NCBI RefSeq assembly: GCF_033546935.1
Contig: NZ_CP137854.1
Span: forward strand, 186,001 to 250,000
Direction of reading: 5' to 3'
Source of the DNA: Xylophilus sp. GOD-11R
Lineage (GTDB): Bacteria > Pseudomonadota > Gammaproteobacteria > Burkholderiales > Burkholderiaceae_C
Length of the DNA: 64,000 nt
The notes beneath the pieces are model-generated. The model made no database searches, was not told where the DNA came from, and saw nothing but the letters and a program-made list of their open reading frames with translations. The position numbers and the translations under genes are program-made. Shown piece after piece: positions 9,431 to 17,105 of this stretch (position 1 is its first letter; each line of letters starts with the position of its first letter).

Positions 9431-9455
9431 GGTCGATGGGCAGGAAAACTCGAAT

Positions 9456-9503
9456 GGATTCACTGTATACATTGAATCCGGTAAATGCAAGGCCACCGTA
9501 TAC
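9456..9503. promoter_or_regulatory. GntR-type operator: 24-bp palindrome plus second GTATAC half-site
   Basis: Between the divergent flavoprotein and GntR genes, GGATTCA (9456-9462) and TGAATCC (9473-9479) are perfect inverted arms around a TGTATACA core (9464-9471). Only one base pair of the 24-bp element is asymmetric. A second GTATAC lies at 9498-9503, 33 bases (about three helical turns) from the first. FCD-class GntR regulators bind such short palindromes in their own promoter regions, so it is the likely operator for both transcripts. Confidence 0.6.
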
Positions 9504-9528
9504 TCGCGGCCACCGTACCGGGAAGCCC

Positions 9529-10182
9529 ATGCAAGTCGACGAACTCACCAGCACGCTGCGCCAGGGCATCCGCGAGGGCCTGCTGCAGCCCGGCCAGGCG
9601 CTGGTGCAGGAAGAACTGGCCAAGCGTTTCAACGTCAGCCGCATTCCGGTGCGCGACGCACTGCTCACGCTGGCCGCCGAAGGCCTGGTGCGCAACCGGC
9701 CCGGCGGCGGGCTGGCGGTGAGCCAGCTGGAGGCGCACGAGGTCGAGGAGCTCTACGACCTGCGCCTGGTGCTGGAGCCGTCGCTGGCCGAACACGTGAT
9801 CCACAACGCCAGCCCGCGTGCCATCCGCGAATGGCGCGCGCTGGCGGCACGGCTGCGCGACATCGACGTCGCCAGCGCGCAATGGGTGGAGCAGAACTAC
9901 CGCTTCCACCTGGCGATGTACGAGGCCGCCGGGCGCGATCACACGGTGCGGCTGATCCGCTCGCTGCTCGACCTCACCGCGCCGTATTCGCGCCTGTTCA
10001 TCGTCTCGCTGCACCAGGGCGACGGCGTACACGACGAACACGACGCGATGGTCGACGCCATCGAGGCCGGCGATGTGGAACGGCTGCGCGCGACCATCGT
10101 GGCCCACTTGCGCTTTACCCGCGAGTCGGTGGCGAGCTTCCTGCGCGAGCGCGAAACCCGATCGCCCACCCGCATGCTCTGA
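9529..10182 (+). CDS. GntR family transcriptional regulator, FCD (FadR-type) subclass
   Basis: A 217-residue regulator. It has an N-terminal winged helix (about residues 5-65; VQEELAKRFNVSRIPVRDAL is the classic GntR recognition helix) and a C-terminal all-helical FCD ligand domain (about 75-205). The domain includes LYDLRLVLEPSLAEHV and conserved His/Asp residues that hold metal and a carboxylate ligand (YRFHLAMYEAAG, DEHDAMVDAIEAGD). Such proteins usually repress catabolic genes until an organic acid binds. The start ATG 9529 follows GGGA. The gene is divergent from the flavoprotein/reductase pair, with a matching palindrome between them. The LysR gene follows after only 16 bases. Confidence 0.9.
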   Translation: MQVDELTSTLRQGIREGLLQPGQALVQEELAKRFNVSRIPVRDALLTLAAEGLVRNRPGGGLAVSQLEAHEVEELYDLRLVLEPSLAEHVIHNASPRAIREWRALAARLRDIDVASAQWVEQNYRFHLAMYEAAGRDHTVRLIRSLLDLTAPYSRLFIVSLHQGDGVHDEHDAMVDAIEAGDVERLRATIVAHLRFTRESVASFLRERETRSPTRML

Positions 10183-10198
10183 CGACGAAGCGGCCGCC

Positions 10199-11119
10199 AT
10201 GAACCTGCGTTATCTCGAAGCCTTTCTCTGGGTCGCCAAGCTCGGCAGCTTCAAGGCGGCGGCCGAGAAGATGCACACCACGCAGGCCGGGCTGTCGAGC
10301 CGCATCGCCAGTCTGGAAGAGCATTTCTGCGTGCGCCTGTTCGACCGCGGCCACCGCTCGGTGGTGCTGACCTCGCACGGCACCGAGCTCATTGCCTATG
10401 CCGAGCGCATGCTCGAACTGCACGCCCAGGCGGTCACCGCCATCGGCCGCCCCGAGGCCTTCACCGGCATGCTGCGGGTCGGCGTGATCGAGACGGTGGC
10501 TCACACCTGGCTGCCGAGCCTGCTGCAGAACTTCTCGCTGCAGTACCCCAAGGCGACGCTGGAGATCAGCTCCGACATCACACCGCGCCTGCGCGACGAC
10601 CTGCTCAAGGGTGCGCTCGACTGCGCCATCCTGTCCGAGGAGATCACGCCGGGCTTCATCGAGAACCACCGCATCAGCAACTTCGCGATGCGCTGGGTCG
10701 CGAGCCCCGCGCTGGCACTGAAGTTCCCGGCGCGGGCCTTCCTGTCGTTCGCCGACCTGGCCGAGTTCCCCATCATTTCCTTCCACCGCGACTCGGGCGT
10801 GTACCGCAACATCGCGATCAACGCCGCCGGCCTGCCGCAGCTGCGGGTGAGCTATTTTTCCTCGCTCGGCGCCATGGTGGATCTCACCCGATCCGGCTTC
10901 GGCAGCTCGGTGCTGCCGGTGGCCGTCATCCAGCAGGATCTGGCGCAGGGCCGGCTGGTGCTGCTCGACGTGGAGCAGCCGCCGGCGTCGCTGCCGCTGA
11001 TCGCCAGCACCCGGCTGAACCCCCACACGCCGCTGGCCGATGCGCTGGTGCGCATGGCGCGCGCGGCCTGCGACGAGTTCGTGCGCCAGGGGCGCGACGA
11101 CATCGTCGCGCCCTTCTGA
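10199..11119 (+). CDS. LysR family transcriptional regulator
   Basis: A 306-residue LysR-type regulator. The N-terminal helix-turn-helix (LRYLEAFLWVAKLGSFKAAA, then TQAGLSSRIASLEEHFCVRL) is followed by a linker helix and a periplasmic-binding-like ligand domain from about residue 90. It lies 16 bases downstream of the GntR gene and upstream of the cupin/TRAP/amidase run, so it probably responds to the same or a related substrate as part of a two-regulator cascade. LysR proteins usually activate a neighbouring operon when bound by its inducer; the 146-base gap to the cupin gene is the likely target. I saw no unambiguous T-N11-A box there. Length is normal. Confidence 0.9.
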   Translation: MNLRYLEAFLWVAKLGSFKAAAEKMHTTQAGLSSRIASLEEHFCVRLFDRGHRSVVLTSHGTELIAYAERMLELHAQAVTAIGRPEAFTGMLRVGVIETVAHTWLPSLLQNFSLQYPKATLEISSDITPRLRDDLLKGALDCAILSEEITPGFIENHRISNFAMRWVASPALALKFPARAFLSFADLAEFPIISFHRDSGVYRNIAINAAGLPQLRVSYFSSLGAMVDLTRSGFGSSVLPVAVIQQDLAQGRLVLLDVEQPPASLPLIASTRLNPHTPLADALVRMARAACDEFVRQGRDDIVAPF

Positions 11120-11265
11120 GCCCGCCCGCGCGGCCCTGGTTTGGGGCGGCGTTCCCGATCGCGGGGCGCCAATGCGCGCCAAGCCCGTGCACAACTTTTT
11201 CTTGCGCAAAACCGCAGAAATTTCCCGTTTGACCCTGTGTGACCGCGCGATGAACACTGCGCGCC

Positions 11266-11655
11266 ATGTCACAGATTGCAAGCAAACCGCACCGCGAATT
11301 CTTCGCCCTGGGCCTGCACGACGCCGCCACCCGCTGGCAGCCGGTGGCCTGCAGCGCCGGAACGATCGAGGAAATCATCCTGTCCGACAACCTCGATCCG
11401 GTCACCGGCACCGGCTCGCGTACGCGGGTCGCCCGCTGGTCGCCCGGCGCGCTCATCGACCGGCCGGTGGTGCACGACTTCCACGAGGAAGTGTTTCTCT
11501 TCGAGGGTGACCTGGTCGTCGGTTGCGACGCCGCAGGCGAGGGCGGCGAGCGCTTCGTGGCGCACACCTTCGCCTGCCGCCCGCCGGGCGCGCTGCACGG
11601 GCCGTTCGTCTCGCCAGGCGGCTGCCTGATGTTCGAAATCCAGTACTACGCCTGA
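11266..11655 (+). CDS. Cupin-domain protein
   Basis: A 129-residue single-domain cupin. The first motif, VVHDFHEEVFLFEGDL, carries two His and two Glu that could bind a metal. The second motif is reduced to CRPPGALHGPF. Similar small cupins occur beside amidases and TRAP transporters, where they are thought to be isomerases, dioxygenase-like enzymes or sensors. No reaction can be assigned from sequence. It is the first gene after the two regulators and lies 46 bases ahead of dctP, so it is probably the promoter-proximal gene of the transport and hydrolysis operon. ATG 11266 lacks a strong ribosome site. Confidence 0.8.
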   Translation: MSQIASKPHREFFALGLHDAATRWQPVACSAGTIEEIILSDNLDPVTGTGSRTRVARWSPGALIDRPVVHDFHEEVFLFEGDLVVGCDAAGEGGERFVAHTFACRPPGALHGPFVSPGGCLMFEIQYYA

Positions 11656-11701
11656 CCCGGTCCGGCGACTTTCGATTCTTCCTCCACACCACGGAAACCC
11701 C

Positions 11702-12775
11702 ATGAAACTCTTCCGCTCGCTCGTCTGCCTGGCCGCCGCATCGGCCTTCGTCGCCGGCTCTGCCACCGCCCAGGTGCCGGCAGGCCCCAAGGTGGTGGTG
11801 CAGGCCATCACCCAGGTCGCGCCCAACATGCCGCAGTACACCAAGGTCGACCAGCCGATCCTGCGCGACGGCCTGGGCAAGGCCAGCAACGGCCGCATCG
11901 AGGTGGTGCTGGCGTCGTATCCGGAACGCAACGTCAATGGCCCCGAAGTGCTGCGCCTGGTGCGCTCCGGCCAGGTCGACATCGCCGCCGCCTCGCTCAC
12001 CACCGTCTCGGGCGACGTGCCCATGCTCGACGGCATGGACCTGTCGGGCATGAACTCCGACATCCGCCAGGCCCGCAAGGTCGCCGATGCCATGGTGCCG
12101 ACGGCCAACAAGGAGCTGGAGCGCCTGGGCATCAAGCTGGTCGCCACCTATCCCTTCTCCGGCGCCATGCTGTTCTGCCGCAAGCCGGTGGCCAGCATCG
12201 CCGACCTCAAGGGCCTGAAGATCCGCACCAACGGCCCGTCGGCCTCCGACCTGATGAAGAGCTTCGGCGCCCAGCCGGTGTCGCTGGCCTTCGGCGAGGT
12301 CTACACCGCGCTGGAGCGCGGCACGGTCGACTGCGGCTTCACCGGCTCGGGTTCGGGCAACGGCGTGAAGTGGCCGGAGGTCACCACCCACCTGTTCACC
12401 CTGCCGATGTCCTGGTCGACGGCGGCCTATTTCGTCAACCTGTCGTGGTGGAACAAGCTCGACCCGGCGGTGCGTGGCCAGCTCGAGAAGACCTTCGCCG
12501 AGATCCAGGAAGCACAGTGGAAACTGGGCCAGGAAGCCACGGTCGACGGCGTGGCCTGCAACGTCGGCAAGGCCGACGGCTGCAAGCTGCACAGCCTGGT
12601 GAGCAAGCGCCCGATGATCCAGGCCGACGCCTCGGCCGCCGACATCGCCACCATGCGCAAGGACGTCACCGACGCCGTGCTGCCGGGCTGGGTGAAGCGT
12701 TGCGGCGAGCGCTGCGGCACCACCTACAACGAGGTGATCGCCCCGATCACCGGCATCCAGTACGTCGCCAAGTAA
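11702..12775 (+). CDS. dctP: TRAP transporter substrate-binding protein, DctP family
   Basis: A 357-residue periplasmic solute receptor with a clean signal peptide (MKLFRSLVCLAAASAFVAGS, cleaved near ATAQ). The DctP fold is visible in IADLKGLKIRTNGPSA, which holds the ligand-binding Arg, and in GAQPVSLAFGEVYTALERGT, followed by DCGFTG. DctP receptors bind carboxylates through that Arg. The extra Cys residues near the C-terminus (VACNVGKADGCK, KRCGERCG) suggest two disulfides. It is followed two bases later by dctQ and then dctM, making a full three-component transporter. Together with the downstream amidase, the ligand may be an amide-bearing or aromatic carboxylate; that is inference. Confidence 0.92.
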   Translation: MKLFRSLVCLAAASAFVAGSATAQVPAGPKVVVQAITQVAPNMPQYTKVDQPILRDGLGKASNGRIEVVLASYPERNVNGPEVLRLVRSGQVDIAAASLTTVSGDVPMLDGMDLSGMNSDIRQARKVADAMVPTANKELERLGIKLVATYPFSGAMLFCRKPVASIADLKGLKIRTNGPSASDLMKSFGAQPVSLAFGEVYTALERGTVDCGFTGSGSGNGVKWPEVTTHLFTLPMSWSTAAYFVNLSWWNKLDPAVRGQLEKTFAEIQEAQWKLGQEATVDGVACNVGKADGCKLHSLVSKRPMIQADASAADIATMRKDVTDAVLPGWVKRCGERCGTTYNEVIAPITGIQYVAK

Positions 12776-12777
12776 AC

Positions 12778-13398
12778 ATGTACCGCATCCTCGAATGGGT
12801 GAGCGCCAAGGCGATGACCATCGCCGGCTGGTGCTACCTGGCGATCACGCTGCTGATCTGCTTCGACATCTTCGCGCGCCGCCTGCTGGGCTTCTCCACC
12901 GAAGCCACGGCCGAGGTCACCGGCTACCTGATGGCCATCGGCATGAGCTGGGGCCTGGCCGGCACCCTGTTCGAGCGCGGTCATGTGCGCATCGACGTGC
13001 TGGTGCAGAAGATGCCGCTGCACGTGCGGGTCTGGCTGCACCTGGCCTCGCTGCTGGCGCTGCTGGTGACCGCCGGGTTCTTCGCCTGGGGCGCGTTCTC
13101 GCTGGCCAAGGACTCGATGGACTTCAACGCCACCGACCTGTCGGCGCTGCACACGCCGCTGGTGCTGCCGCAGGGCCTGTGGGCCGCCGGCCTCGCGCTG
13201 CTGCTGCTGGCGGTCGTGGCGATGACGCTGCGCGCGGTGCGCCAGCTCGCCGGCGGTGACGCCGACGCCATGGACCGCATGCTGATGGCCCGCACCTACG
13301 TCGACGAAGCCGCCGAAACCCTGGAAGCCGTCGCCGAAGCCCAGCAGGGCATGCAGCTTCCACCCCACGCCAGCCCGGCATCCGGAGCCTCCCGATGA
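12778..13398 (+). CDS. dctQ: TRAP transporter small membrane subunit, DctQ
   Basis: A 206-residue inner-membrane protein with four predicted helices (around residues 14-32, 45-62, 83-105 and 130-152). It carries the DctQ motif of an early ICFDIFARRLLGFSTEAT followed by GYLMAIGMSWGLAGTLFERGHVRID. DctQ bridges the large subunit and the periplasmic receptor in TRAP symporters. A soluble tail of about 45 residues follows the last helix and is longer than usual. It starts two bases after the dctP stop codon and overlaps dctM by four bases (ATGA), so the three subunits are made together. Confidence 0.92.
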   Translation: MYRILEWVSAKAMTIAGWCYLAITLLICFDIFARRLLGFSTEATAEVTGYLMAIGMSWGLAGTLFERGHVRIDVLVQKMPLHVRVWLHLASLLALLVTAGFFAWGAFSLAKDSMDFNATDLSALHTPLVLPQGLWAAGLALLLLAVVAMTLRAVRQLAGGDADAMDRMLMARTYVDEAAETLEAVAEAQQGMQLPPHASPASGASR

Positions 13399-14795
13399 TC
13401 GCCATCGTCTTCATCGTCTTCGTCGGCCTGCTGGTCGGCGGAGCCTCGCTGTTCGGCGCGCACGAACACGCCGCCGCCATCGCCTCGTCGACCGTGCCCT
13501 GGTGGGGCCTGGTCGCGGTGCTGGTCTGCTTCATCGGCTTCTTCGCCGGCGGCATCTACGTGGGCGGCGCGCTCGCCATGCTGTCGCTGCTGGCGGGCTT
13601 CGGCCTGTCGGATCGCCCGTTCTGGAACTTCATCGGCGAGATGATCTGGGGCCCGTCGACCAACTTCGTGCTGGTGTCGGTGCCGCTCTTCCTGCTGATG
13701 GGCGAGGTGATGTTGCGCGCGGGCCTGTCCGAGCGGCTGTACCGCGCGCTCAACGTCTGGATGGGCCGGCTGCCCGGCGGCCTGCTGCACACCAACATCG
13801 TGGCCTGCGGCGTGTTCTCGGCCGTGGCCGGCTCCAGCGTGGCGACGGCCGCCACCATGGGCTCGGTCGCGCTGCCCTACTTCGAGAAGAGCCACTATCC
13901 GCCCAGGCTGGTGCTGGGTTCGCTGGCCGCCGGCGGTGCGCTCGGCAACCTGATCCCGCCGGGCATCACCTTCATCATCTACGGCCTGATCACCGAAACC
14001 TCGGTGGGCGCGCTGTACCTGGCGGCGGTCGGCCCGAGCATCCTGGTGGTGGCGATGTTCACCGCGGTCATCCTCTACTACAGCTACAAGCTCAAGCTGC
14101 ACGGCGATGCGGCCTCGAAGGCCATCACCTGGAAGCACCGGCTGGCGAGCCTGTCGGACCTGGTGCCGACCGCGCTGCTGATCGCGCTGGTGCTGGGCAC
14201 CATCTACGCCGGCTGGGCCACGCCCACCGAATCGGCCGCGCTCGGCGTGGCCGGCAGCCTGGTGCTGGCGCTGGTGGACCGCAAGCTCAGCTGGAAGATG
14301 CTGCAGGAGTCGATGCGCTCCACCGCGCGCACCACGTCGATGATCGCGTTGATCCTCTTCGGCGCGTACTTCCTCAACTACATCCTGTCCTCGCTCGGCA
14401 TTCCGCAGATGCTGGCCAAGTTCCTGACCGGGCTGCCGTTCCCGGGCTGGGTGATCATGCTGGTCATCATCGGTTTCTACCTGGCGCTGGGCACCTTCAT
14501 GGAGGGCATGTCGATGGTGATCACCACCATCCCGCTGCTGTTTCCGGTGGTCACCGCGCTGGGCTACGACCCGGTATGGTTCGGGGTGGTCATCACCATG
14601 CTGGTGGAGATCGCGGTCATCAGCCCGCCCGACGGCACCGTGCTCTACGTGCTGCAGGGCATGCGGCGCCAGCCCGGGCCGATCACCGACGTCTTCAGCG
14701 GCGTGCTGCCCTTCATGTTCGTCTACATGCTGGCGATCATCGTGCTGATGGTGTTCCCCGCCATCGCGCTGTGGCTGCCCGGCTACCTGATGTGA
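13395..14795 (+). CDS. dctM: TRAP transporter large permease, DctM
   Basis: A 466-residue polytopic permease of the DctM family that carries out sodium-driven import of the ligand delivered by DctP. Characteristic stretches are VSVPLFLLMGEVMLRAG, the AVAGSSVATAATMGSVALP loop, GALGNLIPPGITFIIYG and FYLALGTFMEGMSMVITT. Helices fill nearly the whole length. Many DctM proteins start close to the GGIYVGGALAMLS segment; here about 50 extra residues with one more hydrophobic segment precede it. The gene overlaps dctQ by ATGA. It ends 39 bases before the DUF2848 gene, which probably belongs to the same transcript. Confidence 0.93.
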   Translation: MIAIVFIVFVGLLVGGASLFGAHEHAAAIASSTVPWWGLVAVLVCFIGFFAGGIYVGGALAMLSLLAGFGLSDRPFWNFIGEMIWGPSTNFVLVSVPLFLLMGEVMLRAGLSERLYRALNVWMGRLPGGLLHTNIVACGVFSAVAGSSVATAATMGSVALPYFEKSHYPPRLVLGSLAAGGALGNLIPPGITFIIYGLITETSVGALYLAAVGPSILVVAMFTAVILYYSYKLKLHGDAASKAITWKHRLASLSDLVPTALLIALVLGTIYAGWATPTESAALGVAGSLVLALVDRKLSWKMLQESMRSTARTTSMIALILFGAYFLNYILSSLGIPQMLAKFLTGLPFPGWVIMLVIIGFYLALGTFMEGMSMVITTIPLLFPVVTALGYDPVWFGVVITMLVEIAVISPPDGTVLYVLQGMRRQPGPITDVFSGVLPFMFVYMLAIIVLMVFPAIALWLPGYLM

Positions 14796-14834
14796 TTTGT
14801 CAGGCCATCAGCCTGTGAACCCGAAAAGAGATCC

Positions 14835-15554
14835 ATGTCCCCGACCCTGCAATTCACCTGCGAGACCGTGGCGGAAGACGGCGGCATCGCGCGCCGCGAG
14901 CTGGCCGTCACGCCGCGCCGCCTCATCATCGCCGGCTGGACCGGCCGCGACGCCGCCGCCATCGAGCACCACATCGAGGAGCTGGAAGCCCTGGGCGTGC
15001 CGCGCCCCTCCAGCGTGCCGCTGTACTACCGTGTCGGCGCCGCGCTGCTGACGCAGCAGGCCAGCGTCGAGGCGCTCGGCCCGCAGAGCTCCGGCGAGGC
15101 CGAGCCCACGCTGTTCTTCGCCGAGGGCGAGTGGTGGCTGACGGTGGCGTCCGACCACACCGACCGTCAGGTCGAAACCTACTCGGTGGCCGTCTCCAAG
15201 CAGATGTGCGCCAAGCCGATCGCCGCCACCGCCTGGCGCTGGTCCGACGTCGCCGGCTACCAGGACGAGCTGCGCCTGAGCTCGCGCATCCTCGAAGACG
15301 GCGCCTGGGTCGACTACCAGCGCGGCAGCCTCGCCTCGATCCGCCCGCTGGTCGGCCTGCGCGACGGCATTTATGCCGCCGTGCCGGAGCACGACGGCAG
15401 CTTCATGACCTGCGGCACCCTGGGCGCGCTGCCCAACGCGCGCGGCGAAGGCATCCGCCCGGCCACCGAGATGGAGATCGAGCTCCACGACCCGCGCCGG
15501 GGGCGCAGCATCGTGCACCGCTACAGCGTCGACGTCCTGGAGGTGGTGGCATGA
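14835..15554 (+). CDS. DUF2848 domain-containing protein
   Basis: A 239-residue protein matching the DUF2848 family in length and in segments such as LIIAGWTGRDAAAIEHHIEE, PLYYRVGAALLTQQ, ASDHTDRQVETYSVAVSKQ and MEIELHDPRRGRSIVHRY. The family has no proven reaction, but members resemble fumarylacetoacetate hydrolases and sit next to amidases and transporters, which is true here. A hydrolytic or lyase role on the transported substrate is a reasonable guess. The last codons overlap the amidase start (ATGA), so the two products are probably needed in equal amounts. Confidence 0.88.
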   Translation: MSPTLQFTCETVAEDGGIARRELAVTPRRLIIAGWTGRDAAAIEHHIEELEALGVPRPSSVPLYYRVGAALLTQQASVEALGPQSSGEAEPTLFFAEGEWWLTVASDHTDRQVETYSVAVSKQMCAKPIAATAWRWSDVAGYQDELRLSSRILEDGAWVDYQRGSLASIRPLVGLRDGIYAAVPEHDGSFMTCGTLGALPNARGEGIRPATEMEIELHDPRRGRSIVHRYSVDVLEVVA

Positions 15555-16909
15555 GCGGCCTGGTTCGCAACAGCATCGCCAAGCTGCGTCAAGACATTGC
15601 CGGCGGCGCCGCCACCCACGAATCGGTGGTGCAGGCCTCGCTCGATGGCGCGGCTGCGCCGGTCGCCGCCAGCGTCTTCACCCGGCTCTATCCGGATGCC
15701 GCCCTGGCCGCAGCACGCCACGCCGACGCCGCCTCGGCCGCCGGTGTGCAGCTGGCCGCGCTCGCCGGCCTGCCGGTGAGCATCAAGGACCTGTACGACG
15801 TCGCCGGCGAGGCCACCGCGTCCGGCTCGGTGATCTGCGCGAACGACGCGCCGGCCGCCGCCGACGCGCCGGTCGTCGAGCGGCTGCGCCGCGCGGGCGC
15901 GGCCATCGTCGGCAAGACCAACATGACCGAGTTCGCCTTCTCCGGCGTCGGCATCAATCCGCACCACGGCACGCCGCGCAACCCGAGCGACGCGTCGGTC
16001 GCGCGCATTCCGGGCGGATCGTCCTCGGGCGCGGCGGTGTCGGTGGCGCTCGGCCTGGCCGTCGCCGGACTGGGTTCGGACACCGGCGGTTCCATCCGCA
16101 TCCCGGCCGCGCTCTGCGGCCTGGTCGGCTTCAAGAGCACCCAGTCGCGCACCACGCTCGCCGGCACCTTCCCGCTGTCGGGCACGCTCGACACCGTCTG
16201 TTCCATGGCCCACGGCGTGGCCGACTGCATCGCCGTCGACGCGGTCATCGCCGACAGCCCGCTGGCCGTGCGCCCGCGGGACATCAGGGGCATGCGTTTC
16301 GCCGTGCCCCGCACCCTGGTGTTCGACGGCGTGGAGCCGGCCGTCGCGGCCGCGTTCGACCGCGCCATCGCCACGTTGAACGAGGCGGGCGCCACCATCG
16401 TCGACCTGCCCTTGGCCGAGTTCGCCGAGATCGCGGCCATCGGCTCGCCCGTAGGCCTGTCGGCCATCGAAGGCGCGGCCATCCACGCCGAGCGCCTGGC
16501 GACCCAGTCCGACCGCATGGATCCGCGCGTGGCGGCCCGCATGAAGACCGGCCTGCCGGTAGCGGCCAGCGCCTACCTGGCGATGCTGCGCGCCCGCCAG
16601 CAATGGATTGCGCGGGTGGAGCGGCAACTCACCGGTTTCGACGCCTTCCTCTGCCCGACCGTGCCGTTGGTGGCGCAGCCAACCGAGGCTTTGCTGGCAT
16701 CGGACGCGGAGTTTTTCCGCGTCAACGGGCTGATGCTGCGCAACCCCTCGGTGGTGAACTTCCTGGATGGCTGCTCGTTCAGCCTGCCCTGCCAAGCGGC
16801 GGGGGAGTTGCCGGTGGGGCTGATGGTGTCGTCGGTGCGTGGGGATGATGCGGCACTGGCGGGGGTGGCGCTGGCGGTGGAGGGGGCGATAGCAGCGAGC
16901 GCTCGATAG
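15551..16909 (+). CDS. Amidase (amidase signature family)
   Basis: A 452-residue amidase-signature hydrolase. The Ser-cisSer-Lys triad is visible: the Lys in GLPVSIKDLYDVAG (about residue 79), the cis-Ser in PGGSSSGAAVSVALG, and the nucleophilic Ser in GSDTGGSIRIPAALCGLVGF. The C-terminal half has the usual helical cap that sets substrate choice, so the natural amide cannot be named. Coupled by ATGA overlap to the DUF2848 gene and preceded by a complete TRAP importer, it most likely hydrolyses the imported compound. Two copies of a palindromic 13-mer overlap or follow its stop codon. Confidence 0.92.
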   Translation: MSGLVRNSIAKLRQDIAGGAATHESVVQASLDGAAAPVAASVFTRLYPDAALAAARHADAASAAGVQLAALAGLPVSIKDLYDVAGEATASGSVICANDAPAAADAPVVERLRRAGAAIVGKTNMTEFAFSGVGINPHHGTPRNPSDASVARIPGGSSSGAAVSVALGLAVAGLGSDTGGSIRIPAALCGLVGFKSTQSRTTLAGTFPLSGTLDTVCSMAHGVADCIAVDAVIADSPLAVRPRDIRGMRFAVPRTLVFDGVEPAVAAAFDRAIATLNEAGATIVDLPLAEFAEIAAIGSPVGLSAIEGAAIHAERLATQSDRMDPRVAARMKTGLPVAASAYLAMLRARQQWIARVERQLTGFDAFLCPTVPLVAQPTEALLASDAEFFRVNGLMLRNPSVVNFLDGCSFSLPCQAAGELPVGLMVSSVRGDDAALAGVALAVEGAIAASAR

Positions 16910-16924
16910 GCGCGAGCGCTCGAT
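16895..16924. repeat. Tandem palindromic 13-mer at the end of the amidase gene
   Basis: GCGAGCGCTCGAT occurs at 16895-16907 and again at 16912-16924. Each copy contains the perfect 10-bp palindrome CGAGCGCTCG. The first copy runs into the amidase stop codon. There is no T-run, so a factor-independent terminator is unlikely. A protein-binding pair or a REP-like mRNA-end element is possible. Confidence 0.6.
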
Positions 16925-17105
16925 GGCCCGAAGGTCCACGGACAGCCGGCGCCGCAGGGCGCCAATTCGAGAGCGGTGAAGCAGCGGCATGGCAGCGGCG
17001 AAGAGCGGTGGTGCGCCGATGCCACAATGGCGCGCCCCTGCTCACCGGCTCCTTTGTTTCGACACGGCCGCATGGGCGCCGTTTCCATCATCCATCCCGT
17101 ATCAG

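Noticed and set aside
16989..17105. Upstream ATG extension of the DUF6311-like protein
   Set aside because: The added 39 residues are not hydrophobic or conserved in character and have no better ribosome site, so the shorter start was kept, with doubt noted.
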